A stretch of DNA of 64,000 nucleotides from Fictibacillus phosphorivorans (GTDB lineage: Bacteria; Bacillota; Bacilli; Bacillales; Fictibacillaceae): the NCBI RefSeq assembly GCF_001629705.1, contig NZ_CP015378.1, positions 3,596,001-3,660,000 of the forward strand, in the 5' to 3' direction. The position numbers and the translations under genes were made by a program. The notes under the pieces were generated by a model. That model was not told where the DNA came from. It was given only the letters and a program-made list of their open reading frames with translations, and ran no database searches. Numbering within the stretch: position 1 is the first letter of the stretch; every line of letters begins with the position of its first letter. Below are positions 23,708 to 34,378 of this stretch, piece by piece.

Positions 23708-25973
23708 CGCTTTCTCCTCCTTCTGTTACCGCAAAATCCTTAGGTTTCACTTCAGTACCATTACTCTTATAAGTCGCGTTCGTATAGTTGACGACGATCA
23801 CTTTTCCGTTCGAATACTCTACTTCTACAATTCCCGTTTGAGGCACAGTACGGCTGACGATCTCTTCGCCTTCTACTTCACCAAGACTATTCTTAATATT
23901 TTCGTATTGATACAAAATCTTGTCTTTCCAGATCGAGTATTCCGATGTATAAACGTCACTCGATGCTGTTTTAGCAAGCAGGTGTGATGCTTCTTTTGTT
24001 AAAAGATACGATGGATATGCTCCGTACTCGATCATGCGCAGCATCTGATCTTCTGAATCTGACTGAAAGTTCGAGAACGGTGCGTAATAAGGCATGTACC
24101 CTTTTAACACGATCTGAAGAAACGGCACCGTGTCTGTTTCAAACACATAGTTTGACGCGTTCATCGGAATGTCGAGATACCGATCAGTTTGCTTCCACAG
24201 ATACGTGTTCGGCTCATAAAGAGCAACGTTACCCACTTCTTTATTTAGTGTGCCGAACAGTTTTTGATACGTTTTGATTGTCTGGTTTCGCTCGCTTGAT
24301 TTTTTACCGCTAAAGTCAGAGAACAACGTGTATCCGCTCGTATCGATCGCTACGTTTGAAATGCCTTGTTCCTTAAATTCCTTTGCATCTTCTTTTGCGA
24401 TCGCAAGAGATTTTTCTGGAGATAAATAATACAATGTCTTCTTATCTTCACTGTGTGAGATCGTCTCGGCACTGATCTTCTTCGCTATGTCTTTGCTACC
24501 AGAATAGCCGGATGCTCCGTCATACGCTTTTGTGTAATCGCTATAAAAATAGAGCGGAATGTTATCTTTTTTAAGACTGTCGATCGTGTTCTTCACGTCG
24601 TCACTGCTTCCGAGCTCACTTTCAAACGGAAACTTCTGAGGCAGCGTGCCCGTTAGACCGCCTTCCGACCAACCTTTATAGACGACAAACAGATCATCGA
24701 TGTCTTTTTTAAGTTCAGATGTCATGTTCGGAATGTCTGTCACCTTCGTCATCGGCAGAACAGAGTCCCACAATAGACCTTCCTTCACTTCGCCACCTAG
24801 AAATTCAAGTCTGACGCCAGTTTGGTCGTCTTTCTTTTCTAGCTGTTTTGTTTCAGAAAGATGGTTTTGATACGCTTTCGCCATACCTACATAATCAGCG
24901 TCATCTTCTTGCAGAAACATGTATCTCAGCTTAACGCCGAACGGGTTCTTCGTTTTTTGATACACGTTCAGACCCTTCATGTTCTTACTCGTCGGCTGAT
25001 AATATTCTTTTCTAAAATGAAATTCAGAAGAGACCCAATTAAAGTCGGTCGAAACACCTGACGGATACGCTAAAATGTCTCCATGCGTATAGCCTTCTTC
25101 AATCACGGCAAGAAACGCATTCTGTTTCACACCATGAACGGTTCCGAATACTGGCATCTTGATCTCTTCAACCGGTGTTACTTTTTCATCTTCTTCCTTC
25201 TTCACTTTCGTTTTCAAAAAGGCTTCATCATCACCATAAATGGATCCCGTAAACGGCGCATCGGCTTTTGTTCCGTTCTTTTCATAACGAATCAATGCAC
25301 CTGAGCCGTCCGGAATGAACATGTACCCGTTGATGTCACTCTTGTTAACCGCACCTAAAAACGGATAAACACGCATAGAAATGAGCTTCGTGTATTTGTT
25401 TTCTTTGATCTCATTCTCAGGAATTGAAACAACAAGATCGTTTTCTTGAAGCTCCACGTTCAGTTCAAATTCTAACTTCGACTGGTTCATGTAAAGAGAG
25501 GCCGTGAACCCTTTATCGTTCATCTTCACACGAGGTCTAGAATCGTTCGTCGTGATGCTCTCGGTTTTCACCTTTCCGCGACGGTCCATATAATCAACGG
25601 TAATCGCTGATTGAGCCATCTGTTCCCACGTTTTGTTCAGTCGGTACTGATCGGGGTTATCGAGCCCAGAGTTCCAAACATATTTCGTTTTTTTGTTCTC
25701 AATCTTGATCGCGAGGGTTTCTTCGTTCACATAAAGAGCAAGATTGTCGTTTTCGGCTGCTTTTTCAAAGCCTTGAAACGAGTTTTTCTGTTTGATCGGA
25801 GCCGCATCTTCTTTCTCAGGCTTCGTAAACGATGAAGATGTATACTTCATCACGTTTTGACTCTTTTCTGTTGGTACGGGAGGCTGCTCCGTACTTTTCT
25901 TATCATCTTGCGCGGCGAATACAGAGATCGGGACGAGCAAGGTAAGAAGCGCGATACTTATCTTTTTATACAC
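23688..25973 (-). CDS. secreted DUF5696 family protein, possible glycosidase
   Basis: A 761-residue exported protein: signal peptide (1-21, ending VFAAQ), an N-terminal beta-sandwich (about 60-330) and a probable TIM barrel (about 340-690). The barrel shows strand-like segments ending in acidic residues (DDLFVVYKGWSEGG, NIPLYFYSDY, NVAIDTSGYTLF, NVALYEPNTYLW). A short C-terminal beta domain (EGEEIVSRTV...KVIVVNYTN) resembles those of GH-like proteins. DUF5696 genes are often found beside carbohydrate ABC permeases in Paenibacillus and relatives, from memory. The layout resembles the GH101/GH36 clans, but no catalytic residue is proven. It overlaps the start of the permease gene and the end of the NHL-Yip1 gene. 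Confidence 0.65.
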   Translation of the reverse strand: MYKKISIALLTLLVPISVFAAQDDKKSTEQPPVPTEKSQNVMKYTSSSFTKPEKEDAAPIKQKNSFQGFEKAAENDNLALYVNEETLAIKIENKKTKYVWNSGLDNPDQYRLNKTWEQMAQSAITVDYMDRRGKVKTESITTNDSRPRVKMNDKGFTASLYMNQSKLEFELNVELQENDLVVSIPENEIKENKYTKLISMRVYPFLGAVNKSDINGYMFIPDGSGALIRYEKNGTKADAPFTGSIYGDDEAFLKTKVKKEEDEKVTPVEEIKMPVFGTVHGVKQNAFLAVIEEGYTHGDILAYPSGVSTDFNWVSSEFHFRKEYYQPTSKNMKGLNVYQKTKNPFGVKLRYMFLQEDDADYVGMAKAYQNHLSETKQLEKKDDQTGVRLEFLGGEVKEGLLWDSVLPMTKVTDIPNMTSELKKDIDDLFVVYKGWSEGGLTGTLPQKFPFESELGSSDDVKNTIDSLKKDNIPLYFYSDYTKAYDGASGYSGSKDIAKKISAETISHSEDKKTLYYLSPEKSLAIAKEDAKEFKEQGISNVAIDTSGYTLFSDFSGKKSSERNQTIKTYQKLFGTLNKEVGNVALYEPNTYLWKQTDRYLDIPMNASNYVFETDTVPFLQIVLKGYMPYYAPFSNFQSDSEDQMLRMIEYGAYPSYLLTKEASHLLAKTASSDVYTSEYSIWKDKILYQYENIKNSLGEVEGEEIVSRTVPQTGIVEVEYSNGKVIVVNYTNATYKSNGTEVKPKDFAVTEGGESDETTRQ

Positions 25974-27981
25974 GAAGAACAGCCTCCTTTATGATGGAAT
26001 AAACAAAATCGTATACTTGATCGATCAACACGAACACGATGAACACGACAAGAAGCATGATCACCATGCCGAACAGCGTGACGAAGATGTTTCGGATCGT
26101 GTCTGAGAACGTATAGTTATGAATCTCTTTAAGCATGATGAAAAGGATGATCAGACACCATGCGTAGATGATGCGGATCGAGAACACATAAACAAATGAT
26201 TCATTATAAGTCAGCACGTTCGACAAAAGAGTAAGGATCGGACTGAACACGAGGAACGGAGCGAGTGAATAGATCGTTCCGATATAGATGTCCTTGAATC
26301 TTCCTTCACCATCGTTGATCGTACTAACGAGATAGTTCACCACAATGAACAGTGCGAGCGGTACGAGCAATAAGAGAAGCTCGCCGACTAAGTTCGCATC
26401 GTTGCTCACCGTTCTAAAGATAAATCCGGTATAGAAGCGGCTGTAAATATACTCGACGATTAAGATCACATACAGAATCGTCGCTGATAGGATCGATGCG
26501 TATTGTTTTCTTTTCAAATAATAAAAACTGTCGATCGGATGACGGAAGAACTTGAACAGAAAGAGAAGTTCTCCTATCAATCTCTGTTTTTTAATCGCGC
26601 CGAAACTTCTGCGCGGCTGATCCAGAATGCCTTTCTTTTTGTCGATCACTTTAACGATATAATACAAAATGGTGAAGAAGATTATTGCGAACAACACCGT
26701 TTCCAGGTTCTCTTGCATCCACGCATGTCGGACTTCCCAGAACGAGTCTGAATAACCGTACACGTCGTTTGCAAACTCGTACTCTTCTAGCGCCTTATCA
26801 TAGTCTTGTTGTTTGTAGTAAGCAGAGCCCATGGCAGAATGCGCGAGACCGAACGAAGAGTTCATCTCCAGCACTTCTTCCCAGTATTTCTGACTCTCTA
26901 CATAACGGCCTTCTTTAAAAAGCGCGATGCCTTCATGCACTTGTTTCGAAAAAGCAGTAGATTCAAAGACTTGGATCATGCCTCGTTCTTTGTCTGTTAC
27001 GTAAAGTCTGCCATCAGGATCGATCGTGATGCCTGTCGGCTGTTTGAACAATCCGAGCCGGTTTGTTCCATCGTCTTTTCCACCAAAGATGAATAGCAGA
27101 TTTCCGAAGCTGTCATATTCATAGATCTCACCAGTGCTCGAAACGACAAACATGTTTCCGTCGTAATCGACCGCGATATCTTGCAGTGACTTCTCATCAG
27201 AGATATCCGGAAACAGCATATTCTTGCCGGCAACGTTCAGCTTTTTGATCACTTCGTTCGTCGTTCCTTCTGTTACCGAATAGACGAGACCTTGATCATC
27301 AAGCGCGATGTTATCTGGCGCAGGAGGTGTCTTCATGAACATATTTGCTTTTTTGCTCTCTGAAGTGAGAAGCTTCTGCAAAAACGTCCCAAACGATCCT
27401 TCTGTGCTGTTTACGCCGTAATAGCCAAGGAATCCGCCATCTTTACTAAGCTGAATGATTCCGTTCGTGGACCCTTCACTGATCACGTAGATGCTGCCAC
27501 GACGATCGACCGCTACTTTTTGCGGTTTAAAAGAAGAGCTTTTACCAAAAAGCGGTGAATCCGGCTTTCCGTATTGCTCCTCGACCTTGCCGTCTTGTGA
27601 AAAGCGGAATACCTTTTCTTCTTCATAATCCGCTACAAAGATCTTTTCGTTTTCGTCCACATAGACGCCGGTTGGTGATTTAAGAACACCTTTCCCGATC
27701 TCGCGGACAAATTTTCCGTTCTTATCGGCGACGAGAATCTTTTTGGCACCAGAATCGGCGATATATAAGTTTCCTTTTGTATCAGAGAAAATATCTTCCG
27801 GGTTTGTGATCTCAACGTCCGGCAGCAATGTGCCGACCGGCGTGTAGGCAGTCTGTGTTTCGATAGTCTGACCGTCTGCTGATAACGTTTCTGTCTGATA
27901 AGGGACAGAAGCAGAAGCGATAGAGTAGATCGGAACAAGCAGGAATACCAAGAATGCTACAAATTGGGCAATGCGCTTCAT
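25966..27981 (-). CDS. NHL-repeat / TPR / Yip1-domain membrane protein
   Basis: A 671-residue membrane protein with an unusual build. A signal peptide (1-24) is followed by five to six NHL/beta-propeller blades (about 45-345; repeated NIYIADSGAKKILV, KIFVADYEEEKVF, RLYVTDKERGMIQVF). A TPR pair comes next (about 350-415: GIALFKEGRYVESQKYWEEV, SAYYKQQDYDKALEEYEFA). A membrane helix (about 430-447) leads to a Yip1-type domain with about five more helices to the end. The propeller and TPR should face outside. It overlaps DUF5696 by 8 bases. It may be a scaffold or sensor for the surface sugar-uptake machinery; no function is established. Confidence 0.7.
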   Translation of the reverse strand: MKRIAQFVAFLVFLLVPIYSIASASVPYQTETLSADGQTIETQTAYTPVGTLLPDVEITNPEDIFSDTKGNLYIADSGAKKILVADKNGKFVREIGKGVLKSPTGVYVDENEKIFVADYEEEKVFRFSQDGKVEEQYGKPDSPLFGKSSSFKPQKVAVDRRGSIYVISEGSTNGIIQLSKDGGFLGYYGVNSTEGSFGTFLQKLLTSESKKANMFMKTPPAPDNIALDDQGLVYSVTEGTTNEVIKKLNVAGKNMLFPDISDEKSLQDIAVDYDGNMFVVSSTGEIYEYDSFGNLLFIFGGKDDGTNRLGLFKQPTGITIDPDGRLYVTDKERGMIQVFESTAFSKQVHEGIALFKEGRYVESQKYWEEVLEMNSSFGLAHSAMGSAYYKQQDYDKALEEYEFANDVYGYSDSFWEVRHAWMQENLETVLFAIIFFTILYYIVKVIDKKKGILDQPRRSFGAIKKQRLIGELLFLFKFFRHPIDSFYYLKRKQYASILSATILYVILIVEYIYSRFYTGFIFRTVSNDANLVGELLLLLVPLALFIVVNYLVSTINDGEGRFKDIYIGTIYSLAPFLVFSPILTLLSNVLTYNESFVYVFSIRIIYAWCLIILFIMLKEIHNYTFSDTIRNIFVTLFGMVIMLLVVFIVFVLIDQVYDFVYSIIKEAVLRV

Positions 27982-28001
27982 TTCTCCCCCCTCCTACTTT
28001 C

Positions 28002-28880
28002 TTACTTGATTCCTGAGTGGGCCATCGTGTTCATCACCTGGCTCTGCAGAATTATAAAGATGATTAGATTTGGTACGAACATGATCAAGGAAGCCGCTGC
28101 GGCGAGTCCTTGTCCTGCCACGTTGTTTCCTTCAACCGTTGAAGTTAACGTCGACATGTAGAACGAGAACGTCTTCAGTCCTTCGTCGTTCACATAGAGT
28201 GACGAACTCTCCACACTGTTCCAAACGAGCTGGAACGATAGGATCGCAATGGTTGCGATCGCAGGTTTGACGAGAGGTATAATGATCCGTACGAAGATCT
28301 GAAAATCAGATGCCCCGTCAAGCCTCGCTGCTTCGAGCAGTTCATCCGGTATCTGATCGATGAACTGTTTGACGAGAAACAGACCGATCGGCATCGCGAG
28401 TAACGGTAGGATGTGAACCAAAAATGTATTGATCAAGCCGAGTTCGTCGATCAACAGGTAACGCGGAATCATAACCGCTGCTGGTACGAACATGAGTGCT
28501 AACGTGTTGATCTCAAAGATGGCTTTTTTCATTCTAAAATTTTTCTTAGATAGCGCGTAGCCTGCCATCGTGCTGATGATCACGGTGAGAACAACAACGA
28601 TCAGCGTAATCACAACAGAGTTGAACAAAAAGCGCGACATCGGAACACCGGTATCGTTCGTCTTTGTAAATAGGTCTACAAAGTTCTGCAATGTTGGGTT
28701 TTCTACAAAAAAGCGTGGTGGATACGCGAACAGTTCGTCGATCGGTTTGAACGCATGAAAGAATATATAGACGATCGGCAAAGCCATAAAGATAGCCAGT
28801 GGAATTAAGAACGCAAGAAACTTCAACTGACTTCTATGAAACTTTGACGGGTTCATTCTTGTCCCTTGAAAGGCTGACAT
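28002..28880 (-). CDS. CUT1 carbohydrate ABC transporter permease (MalG-like)
   Basis: A 292-residue permease with six membrane segments and the EAA loop [24 protein letters not shown]. The ATG at 28880 is chosen because AAGGAG lies 8 bases before it; the longer reading from 28916 would overlap the upstream gene. It pairs with the MalF-type gene directly upstream. Together with the solute-binding proteins at 29.8-34.1 kb it forms the first of the two uptake systems of this locus. Confidence 0.87.
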   Translation of the reverse strand: MSAFQGTRMNPSKFHRSQLKFLAFLIPLAIFMALPIVYIFFHAFKPIDELFAYPPRFFVENPTLQNFVDLFTKTNDTGVPMSRFLFNSVVITLIVVVLTVIISTMAGYALSKKNFRMKKAIFEINTLALMFVPAAVMIPRYLLIDELGLINTFLVHILPLLAMPIGLFLVKQFIDQIPDELLEAARLDGASDFQIFVRIIIPLVKPAIATIAILSFQLVWNSVESSSLYVNDEGLKTFSFYMSTLTSTVEGNNVAGQGLAAAASLIMFVPNLIIFIILQSQVMNTMAHSGIK

Positions 28881-28899
28881 GTTGATCACTCCTTTTTCG

Positions 28900-29802
28900 C
28901 TAGTCTTTCTCTCCAAACAGCCTCCAGGCTACTTTCGAGAACAGATATACAACGATGAGCAGCACGACCGAGATAGCGGCTGCGTAACCCATCTCGTAAC
29001 GGATAAAACCATAATCTTCTAAGTGGTTGACCATAAGCTGACCCGCATATTGCGGTGTCGGGTTGGCACCGGATAGCGCCACCCCGATCGCACCAGCTTG
29101 AAACGTTCCAACGACTGCCATGACCGCGCCGAACAGCATCTGCGGCTTCATGGACGGAATCGTGATATAGATGATCTCTTGAAAACGGTTGTTGATGCCG
29201 TCGATGTATCCTGCTTCATAGATCTCGGTGTTAATGTTTAGAACACCTGATAACATAGCGAGGAATCCGACACCCATAGAGCCCCAAAGCGTTACAAAGA
29301 TCATGATCTTCATCAGATACTCAGGGGACTGCAGCCATTGGATCGGCTCTAACAGCACACCCATCGTTAGAAGCAAGCTATTGAGATAACCTGTTTCATC
29401 TCCCGAGAAGATGATCGTCCAAACAACCGCCATCGCAACACCCGCTGTCATAGACGGTGAGTAGATGATTAGCGCAAGCACAGTTCGCATGCGTTTTGGT
29501 ACTTGAGCGAGCGCCCAAGCGAGTATGAACGATAAGATATACCCGCCAGGGCCCACGATTAGTGCGAACGTTAACGTGTTCGGCAGGATCTTCTGCATGA
29601 ACACTTCATCCTGTGTGATCAGACCGACATAGTTACTCAAACCGATGAACGTCGGTGTTTCGATCGCATTAAAATACGTGAATGACAATAGGATTGCCGC
29701 TGCAACAGGTATGATGATAAACGTTGTAAAAAAGATGATATACGGAGCAAGGAACATCCACGGTGAATAATCTCGTTTATTTGGTTTCTTTTTCATTCTC
29801 AT
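28900..29802 (-). CDS. CUT1 sugar ABC transporter permease (MalF-like)
   Basis: A 300-residue permease with six hydrophobic segments. The EAA loop is [25 protein letters not shown], where Ala-Gly replaces the usual Ala-Ala. It overlaps the end of the large solute-binding protein gene by 26 bases in another frame, implying coupled translation. Its ribosome binding site is weak (GGCAGGCG). It is the heterodimer partner of the next gene. Confidence 0.87.
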   Translation of the reverse strand: MRMKKKPNKRDYSPWMFLAPYIIFFTTFIIIPVAAAILLSFTYFNAIETPTFIGLSNYVGLITQDEVFMQKILPNTLTFALIVGPGGYILSFILAWALAQVPKRMRTVLALIIYSPSMTAGVAMAVVWTIIFSGDETGYLNSLLLTMGVLLEPIQWLQSPEYLMKIMIFVTLWGSMGVGFLAMLSGVLNINTEIYEAGYIDGINNRFQEIIYITIPSMKPQMLFGAVMAVVGTFQAGAIGVALSGANPTPQYAGQLMVNHLEDYGFIRYEMGYAAAISVVLLIVVYLFSKVAWRLFGEKD

Positions 29803-32737
29803 CGCCTGCCCAACTTTTCACTTGTTCTATCGTAGGAATCGGATACGGCTTGACCATCTTGCCGTCCTTTACATATCCGAACTCTTCCATCTTTCGCTTG
29901 ATCTCCCGGTCGATCGCAACGACTGAATCGTCAACTGCCGATCTCGGGTTCACACCGTCGAACACGATGCGGTTCCAGATGTTCGAAAGCTCACGCTCGA
30001 TCATGTACGAACCTGGATTCTTCGGTACTTCGTATAGATACTCCCATTGCTTCAGAATCGTTTTCTTATGCTGTTCTGGCCACGGAAGGTTCTTAAACGC
30101 TTCTAGGTTGGACGTGTTCCACATGTACTCTGGTCCGTACAGCATCTGAAGATTGGTCGCGAACTCTGTCTGCGTATCTTCTGACAGCCACCATTTTAAA
30201 AGTTCCCACGAATCTTCCTTGCTCTTCGTTCCTTTGAAGATCATCGCGGACTGACCTGAACCTGTTGCCCAGCGCTCCACCGTTCCATCTTCTTTCTTCA
30301 CACCAGGATGTGGTGCAATATCCCACCATCCTGCAATCTCTGGAGCTGCTGCTGTTAGTTGCGTGTACGTTGTAAAGTTTGCTGTTCCGATCGGAAGTGT
30401 TGAATATCGGAAATGGTTATAAAAGTTTGGCACTTGTAACGGCATGCTGTAGATCGTGTTCAGTTCTGCCATGAACTGAATACCTTTTAATGATTCTTCT
30501 GTTCCGATCGCCGTCTTCATGCCATCTTTTCCGTACAGATCTCCATCAAACTGATACACGAACGGAGCTGTTGCTTGGAACGGCTTAAACCCTGTTGCAC
30601 CAGCGATGTGTGTATAATAGTTCATCCCAAAACGCTGAAGCTCTGGTAAGATGCTCTTCACGTCATCCCACGTATCTGGAACTGGAAGACCGAGCGCTTG
30701 CAGAATATCTTTTCGGTAGAACTGCACAAAGAAATCTTGCGTCTCTGGCATCGCATAGACCGAATCACCGATCATAAGCGGTAGAAAAGCTCCAGGTGAG
30801 AACTGCTTGCTGAACTTTTCAAAGTCCTCGAACTGATGCAGATCAACGGCGGCACCACGAATGGATAACTCGTACGGTAGCCACGAAGAGATACCAAGTG
30901 CAATGTCTGGCTGTTTGTTCGACGCACTCGCGAGAATCAGCTTTTGCTCTTCTGGCATGATCGAGAATTTTACTTTGATTCCTGTTTCTGGCGTAAAGTT
31001 TTGATCAGATAGATTTTGTAGAAGCTCAACATATTGACGAGGTCGGTTCACCCAAACCTCTAACGTATCTTCTTCCGCTTCACTTGCTGAGTAGTTCTCT
31101 GAGAAGAACGATAAGAAGAAGCGTTGAATCGAGTCGATCAGCTTTTCCCAAAAACCAGCTTCTGCATCTGGGACATCTTTTTCATCACCATGTACGTAGA
31201 ACCGGTCAATCGTTAACGGCTGTTCGGGCAACGTTACGAGCATGTTTCCGAGCAATTGCGCAGCTGAAGACGATCCTTCTGACAGCTCAGTTAGTCGGCT
31301 TGGAATCTGGTCTGGCTTTTTGCTGAGTGCTCTTAGCTTTTGAACCGCCATCTCAAGGGAAACCATATCTTTTGAATCTTCTTTTGAGTTATCGAGTTTT
31401 CTGAGGTACTTCAGTTCTTGCTCAAGCTCATCCGCCCAGCCAGCGAGTTTTTTATCGATGCCTGGAATGTACTCACTGATCTTCCAGCCACGAGATGTAT
31501 CTGTTTGATTCCCTGTAAGCTTTCGGATCTCGAGCGTCAGCTCTTCCATCTCGCGCATCACTTTGTTCGTCGTATGAAGAATTGGCTCAACTGGAGCCGC
31601 ATCCGCTTCTAGACCGATCTGATGCTTTCCTTTTGATAGATAAAACAGATATGCTTTTCCACCTTCATCTTCTAGTGTGACGTTATCCCAGTTTTTATTG
31701 AATGGAAACGTAACAGGTGAAGTCTCTTGAAACGGAACTTTTCCGTCGATCAACAGTTTTCGGAAAACCGGACCACCCGTCTCTTTGTTCTGCAATACTT
31801 TAAATGTCAGCTTATAAAAGCCATCTTTCTTCACATTAACGTTCCAATTCACCGTCTGTCCGGAGTCTTTCCATGATTCAGAACCTAGCGTGTTTAATAG
31901 TAGATTCTTTGGAGAGCTCGGTATCGCTGATGAATCATCTGCTGCAAAAGGACGTATGTATGAGCTGTTCTTTTCATAGTCCTTCTCAGCTTCACGTGTG
32001 ATCATTGTTTTAGCCAATTTTGCGTTTTCATGTTTCTTGGCATAATCTTTATAGCTTGGTAGTTTGCTAGGTGATTTAACGTATGCTTTTCCTAGCAGCA
32101 TCTCACCTGATAGGTTCGTGAGCTGGATCGTATTACTTCCTTTTTTCAGTTCGTAACGAAGCGGTTCAGATTGAAGCTGACTCGCATCTTCTGCTGTTAA
32201 CGTGTTCCAACGCTCGATCCGCTTTTGCTTCGGAATCATGTCGTTATCGAACCGATCCTTCTCAAAGGTATTTTTTTCGTTTTTCCAGTCGGCCGGAAAC
32301 ACGATTCTTCGGCTCTCATAAAAAGGATAGTTACCGTTTACTTGAATGGCGCCCTCTATTGGAACAACCTCGTTGCTCAGTGGATAATAATCGAATGCTA
32401 GCTCATACAGTCCCGCTTCCTCTACATTTACTTCATAAGAAACGGAATCTCGGTTATGCCAATAGAAAACACGATCGTTATAGCCCTTACTCTCTGATTC
32501 TGACAAAAGGTTCTTTTTGTCTTTGATCTTAAAATCAGAAGGAGAGACAGACGCTTCAAACTCTGAAGCGTCCCCTGTCCCTTTCTTCTCCCAACTGTTA
32601 AGGACGGTATGATAGTTTTCCTCCACGACTTGTTCGGCAGGCTTATTATCCTTACTGTTGCCTTCAGCTGATGCATAGGTTTGTGGAAAAATGAGACACA
32701 GCGCTAAACCTAACCAAAGAAATCTTTTAAACTTCAT
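29777..32737 (-). CDS. extracellular solute-binding protein fused to carbohydrate-binding-like domains
   Basis: A 986-residue exported protein, more than twice the usual size of a family 1 solute-binding protein. A signal peptide (1-25) lacks a lipobox Cys. Two jelly-roll, CBM-like modules occupy about 40-230 and 280-400; each has [10 protein letters not shown] or [10 protein letters not shown] and ends in a KGxxxIxLxxxxG strand. A helical linker (about 400-480) precedes the solute-binding domain at about 555-960 ([21 protein letters not shown]...[16 protein letters not shown]...[24 protein letters not shown]). Without a lipid anchor it must be held by an uncleaved signal or by the CBM-like modules binding the wall or substrate. 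It lies between the 454-residue solute-binding protein gene and a permease pair. Confidence 0.75.
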   Translation of the reverse strand: MKFKRFLWLGLALCLIFPQTYASAEGNSKDNKPAEQVVEENYHTVLNSWEKKGTGDASEFEASVSPSDFKIKDKKNLLSESESKGYNDRVFYWHNRDSVSYEVNVEEAGLYELAFDYYPLSNEVVPIEGAIQVNGNYPFYESRRIVFPADWKNEKNTFEKDRFDNDMIPKQKRIERWNTLTAEDASQLQSEPLRYELKKGSNTIQLTNLSGEMLLGKAYVKSPSKLPSYKDYAKKHENAKLAKTMITREAEKDYEKNSSYIRPFAADDSSAIPSSPKNLLLNTLGSESWKDSGQTVNWNVNVKKDGFYKLTFKVLQNKETGGPVFRKLLIDGKVPFQETSPVTFPFNKNWDNVTLEDEGGKAYLFYLSKGKHQIGLEADAAPVEPILHTTNKVMREMEELTLEIRKLTGNQTDTSRGWKISEYIPGIDKKLAGWADELEQELKYLRKLDNSKEDSKDMVSLEMAVQKLRALSKKPDQIPSRLTELSEGSSSAAQLLGNMLVTLPEQPLTIDRFYVHGDEKDVPDAEAGFWEKLIDSIQRFFLSFFSENYSASEAEEDTLEVWVNRPRQYVELLQNLSDQNFTPETGIKVKFSIMPEEQKLILASASNKQPDIALGISSWLPYELSIRGAAVDLHQFEDFEKFSKQFSPGAFLPLMIGDSVYAMPETQDFFVQFYRKDILQALGLPVPDTWDDVKSILPELQRFGMNYYTHIAGATGFKPFQATAPFVYQFDGDLYGKDGMKTAIGTEESLKGIQFMAELNTIYSMPLQVPNFYNHFRYSTLPIGTANFTTYTQLTAAAPEIAGWWDIAPHPGVKKEDGTVERWATGSGQSAMIFKGTKSKEDSWELLKWWLSEDTQTEFATNLQMLYGPEYMWNTSNLEAFKNLPWPEQHKKTILKQWEYLYEVPKNPGSYMIERELSNIWNRIVFDGVNPRSAVDDSVVAIDREIKRKMEEFGYVKDGKMVKPYPIPTIEQVKSWAGDENEKETK

Positions 32738-32768
32738 ACTATCAACCTCCCCTTAAACTTCAGGCTTT

Positions 32769-34133
32769 CTATTTATCTTTTAAAGCCTCACTTGCTTCTT
32801 TGCTTTTTTGGTCTGCTAATTGATCAAGCTGTTTTGCGTAGTCTTCGATCTTCAGATTTCCTTTGATCACGTTATCTAAAATCACAGCCACTTTCGCGTT
32901 CGCTTCTTCTCCAACCTTCACGCCTGTTGGTGCTTCCCAACGTGCATCAACATAGCCAGGTACCGTTTTAACCGGCTCAACGATCGCGTTGTCTAAGTTG
33001 TCATAAGCTGTTTTGATTCCAGGTACTTCATTGATCGCGAAGTACTCGTCTAAAATTTCAGGATCTGCGTTAACTGGTAGTGTGTTCAGTGCTTTTCCTT
33101 CTTTTTCAGCGATTTCCATACGCTTCATGAAACCTTCTTTACCGAATGACATCCACTTAGAGAAAAGGAATGCTTCTTCAGCATGCTTACTTGTTTTAGA
33201 GATTCCAACAAAGTCGTTCGTTACACCCGTTCTTCCACCAGGAAGACCGATGAAGTCAAAGTCGAACGTTCCTTTTTCTACAAGAGCAGGAACTCCCCAA
33301 GTGCCGTCCCATTTCACAGCAACTTGTCCGTTCATCCATACTTCTTCTGGGTTCTCGCCTTTAAAGTTAGCTTTCAAGTCATCTGGAAGTGACTCGTACG
33401 CGTAGTTGTTTGTTGTGATCTCTTTTGCAAGGTTCGCCCCTGCGATGAACTCTTTTGAATCAAGAGAATATTGTCCGTCTTTAACCGTATACCAGCCCAT
33501 GTCTGGGTTAGCTGCTGCCGGATACCAGTCTGTTACGGAGAACGCGTGGTTCGTTCCAGCTACACCTTTGTTGATGTTCGTTACTTCTTTAATAGATTTT
33601 GTGTACTCTTCAATCGAAAAACCAAACTCAGGGTAATCAAGGTTCGCTTCGTTAAACAGATCTTTGTTTACTAGGTAGCCTAAGAAATGCTGTGCAAATG
33701 GAACCGCATACACTTTATCGTTGTAAGTCGCTGATTCACGAACAGCTTCTGGAATGTTAGCAAAATCTTTATCTTTCTCTGTCATTTTCGTGATATCCAT
33801 CAACCAGTCGTTAGATAGTGATGATGGAATTTGTGGTAGAGCAAAAACGTCTGGCATCTTGCCTGCACTTGCTGCAGCTGCTAGCGTTCCGTTCCAGTCT
33901 GTTGGGTTGATCGACTCGTCGATCTTAACCTTGATGTTCGGATACTTTTTCTCGAACGCTTTGATCATTAGGCGCTCAAGGTTTTGTTCTTTTTCTGTAC
34001 CAAGTGACCAGCTTGCATACGAGATCGTTACGTTTTCTTTCTTGTCGTCAGAGCTTGCTTTGTCATCTGAGCTACAAGCTGCTACTGAAAATAGCAGTGC
34101 GATGATCATGAATAGTGATAATACTTTCTTCAT
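32769..34133 (-). CDS. family 1 extracellular solute-binding lipoprotein
   Basis: A 454-residue sugar-binding lipoprotein. The lipobox is FSVAACSSDD (Cys 20). The mature domain is a normal MalE-like fold (VTISYASWSLGTEKEQNLERLMIKAFEKKYPNIKVKI; later VWMNGQVAVKWDGTWGVPAL and EEAFLFSKWMSFGKEGFMK). It should capture an oligosaccharide for one of the two permease pairs downstream. It is followed 31 bases later by the CBM-fused solute-binding gene. A REP-like element (34190-34322) lies upstream, between it and the distal GH35 gene, so its promoter position is unclear. Confidence 0.88.
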   Translation of the reverse strand: MKKVLSLFMIIALLFSVAACSSDDKASSDDKKENVTISYASWSLGTEKEQNLERLMIKAFEKKYPNIKVKIDESINPTDWNGTLAAAASAGKMPDVFALPQIPSSLSNDWLMDITKMTEKDKDFANIPEAVRESATYNDKVYAVPFAQHFLGYLVNKDLFNEANLDYPEFGFSIEEYTKSIKEVTNINKGVAGTNHAFSVTDWYPAAANPDMGWYTVKDGQYSLDSKEFIAGANLAKEITTNNYAYESLPDDLKANFKGENPEEVWMNGQVAVKWDGTWGVPALVEKGTFDFDFIGLPGGRTGVTNDFVGISKTSKHAEEAFLFSKWMSFGKEGFMKRMEIAEKEGKALNTLPVNADPEILDEYFAINEVPGIKTAYDNLDNAIVEPVKTVPGYVDARWEAPTGVKVGEEANAKVAVILDNVIKGNLKIEDYAKQLDQLADQKSKEASEALKDK

Positions 34134-34189
34134 TACCTATCAACTCCCGATTTGATTTTTTGGGCTATTTTGCTCTGTTGCTTTTGAAA

Positions 34190-34322
34190 GTGTTGATTTC
34201 CGTTTCGGGTACTTCGCTTTCCGCGGGGCAGGCGGTGAGCCCCTTGCCGCTTTGCGCCTTTAAGGGTCTCACCTGACCGCTTGTCCCGCAGGAGTCTTGC
34301 ACCCTACACTGCAATCAACTTA
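34190..34322. repeat. REP/MITE-like intergenic palindromic element
   Basis: A GC-rich cruciform-forming segment of about 130 bp, unlike its AT-rich surroundings. The outer arms are 34223-34230 and 34282-34289 (GCGGGGCA with TGTCCCGC); the inner arms are GCGGTGAGCCCCTT and AAGGGTCTCACCTGACCGC. Short terminal inverted repeats (GTTGATT at 34192-34198, AATCAAC at 34313-34319) bound it. I recall very similar sequences dispersed between genes in many Bacillaceae. It occurs once in this window and encodes nothing. Confidence 0.7.
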
Positions 34323-34378
34323 CACAATGATGAAAATGATGAAATCGCATCAGCAGCAACAGTTAGAAATAACCTTAC

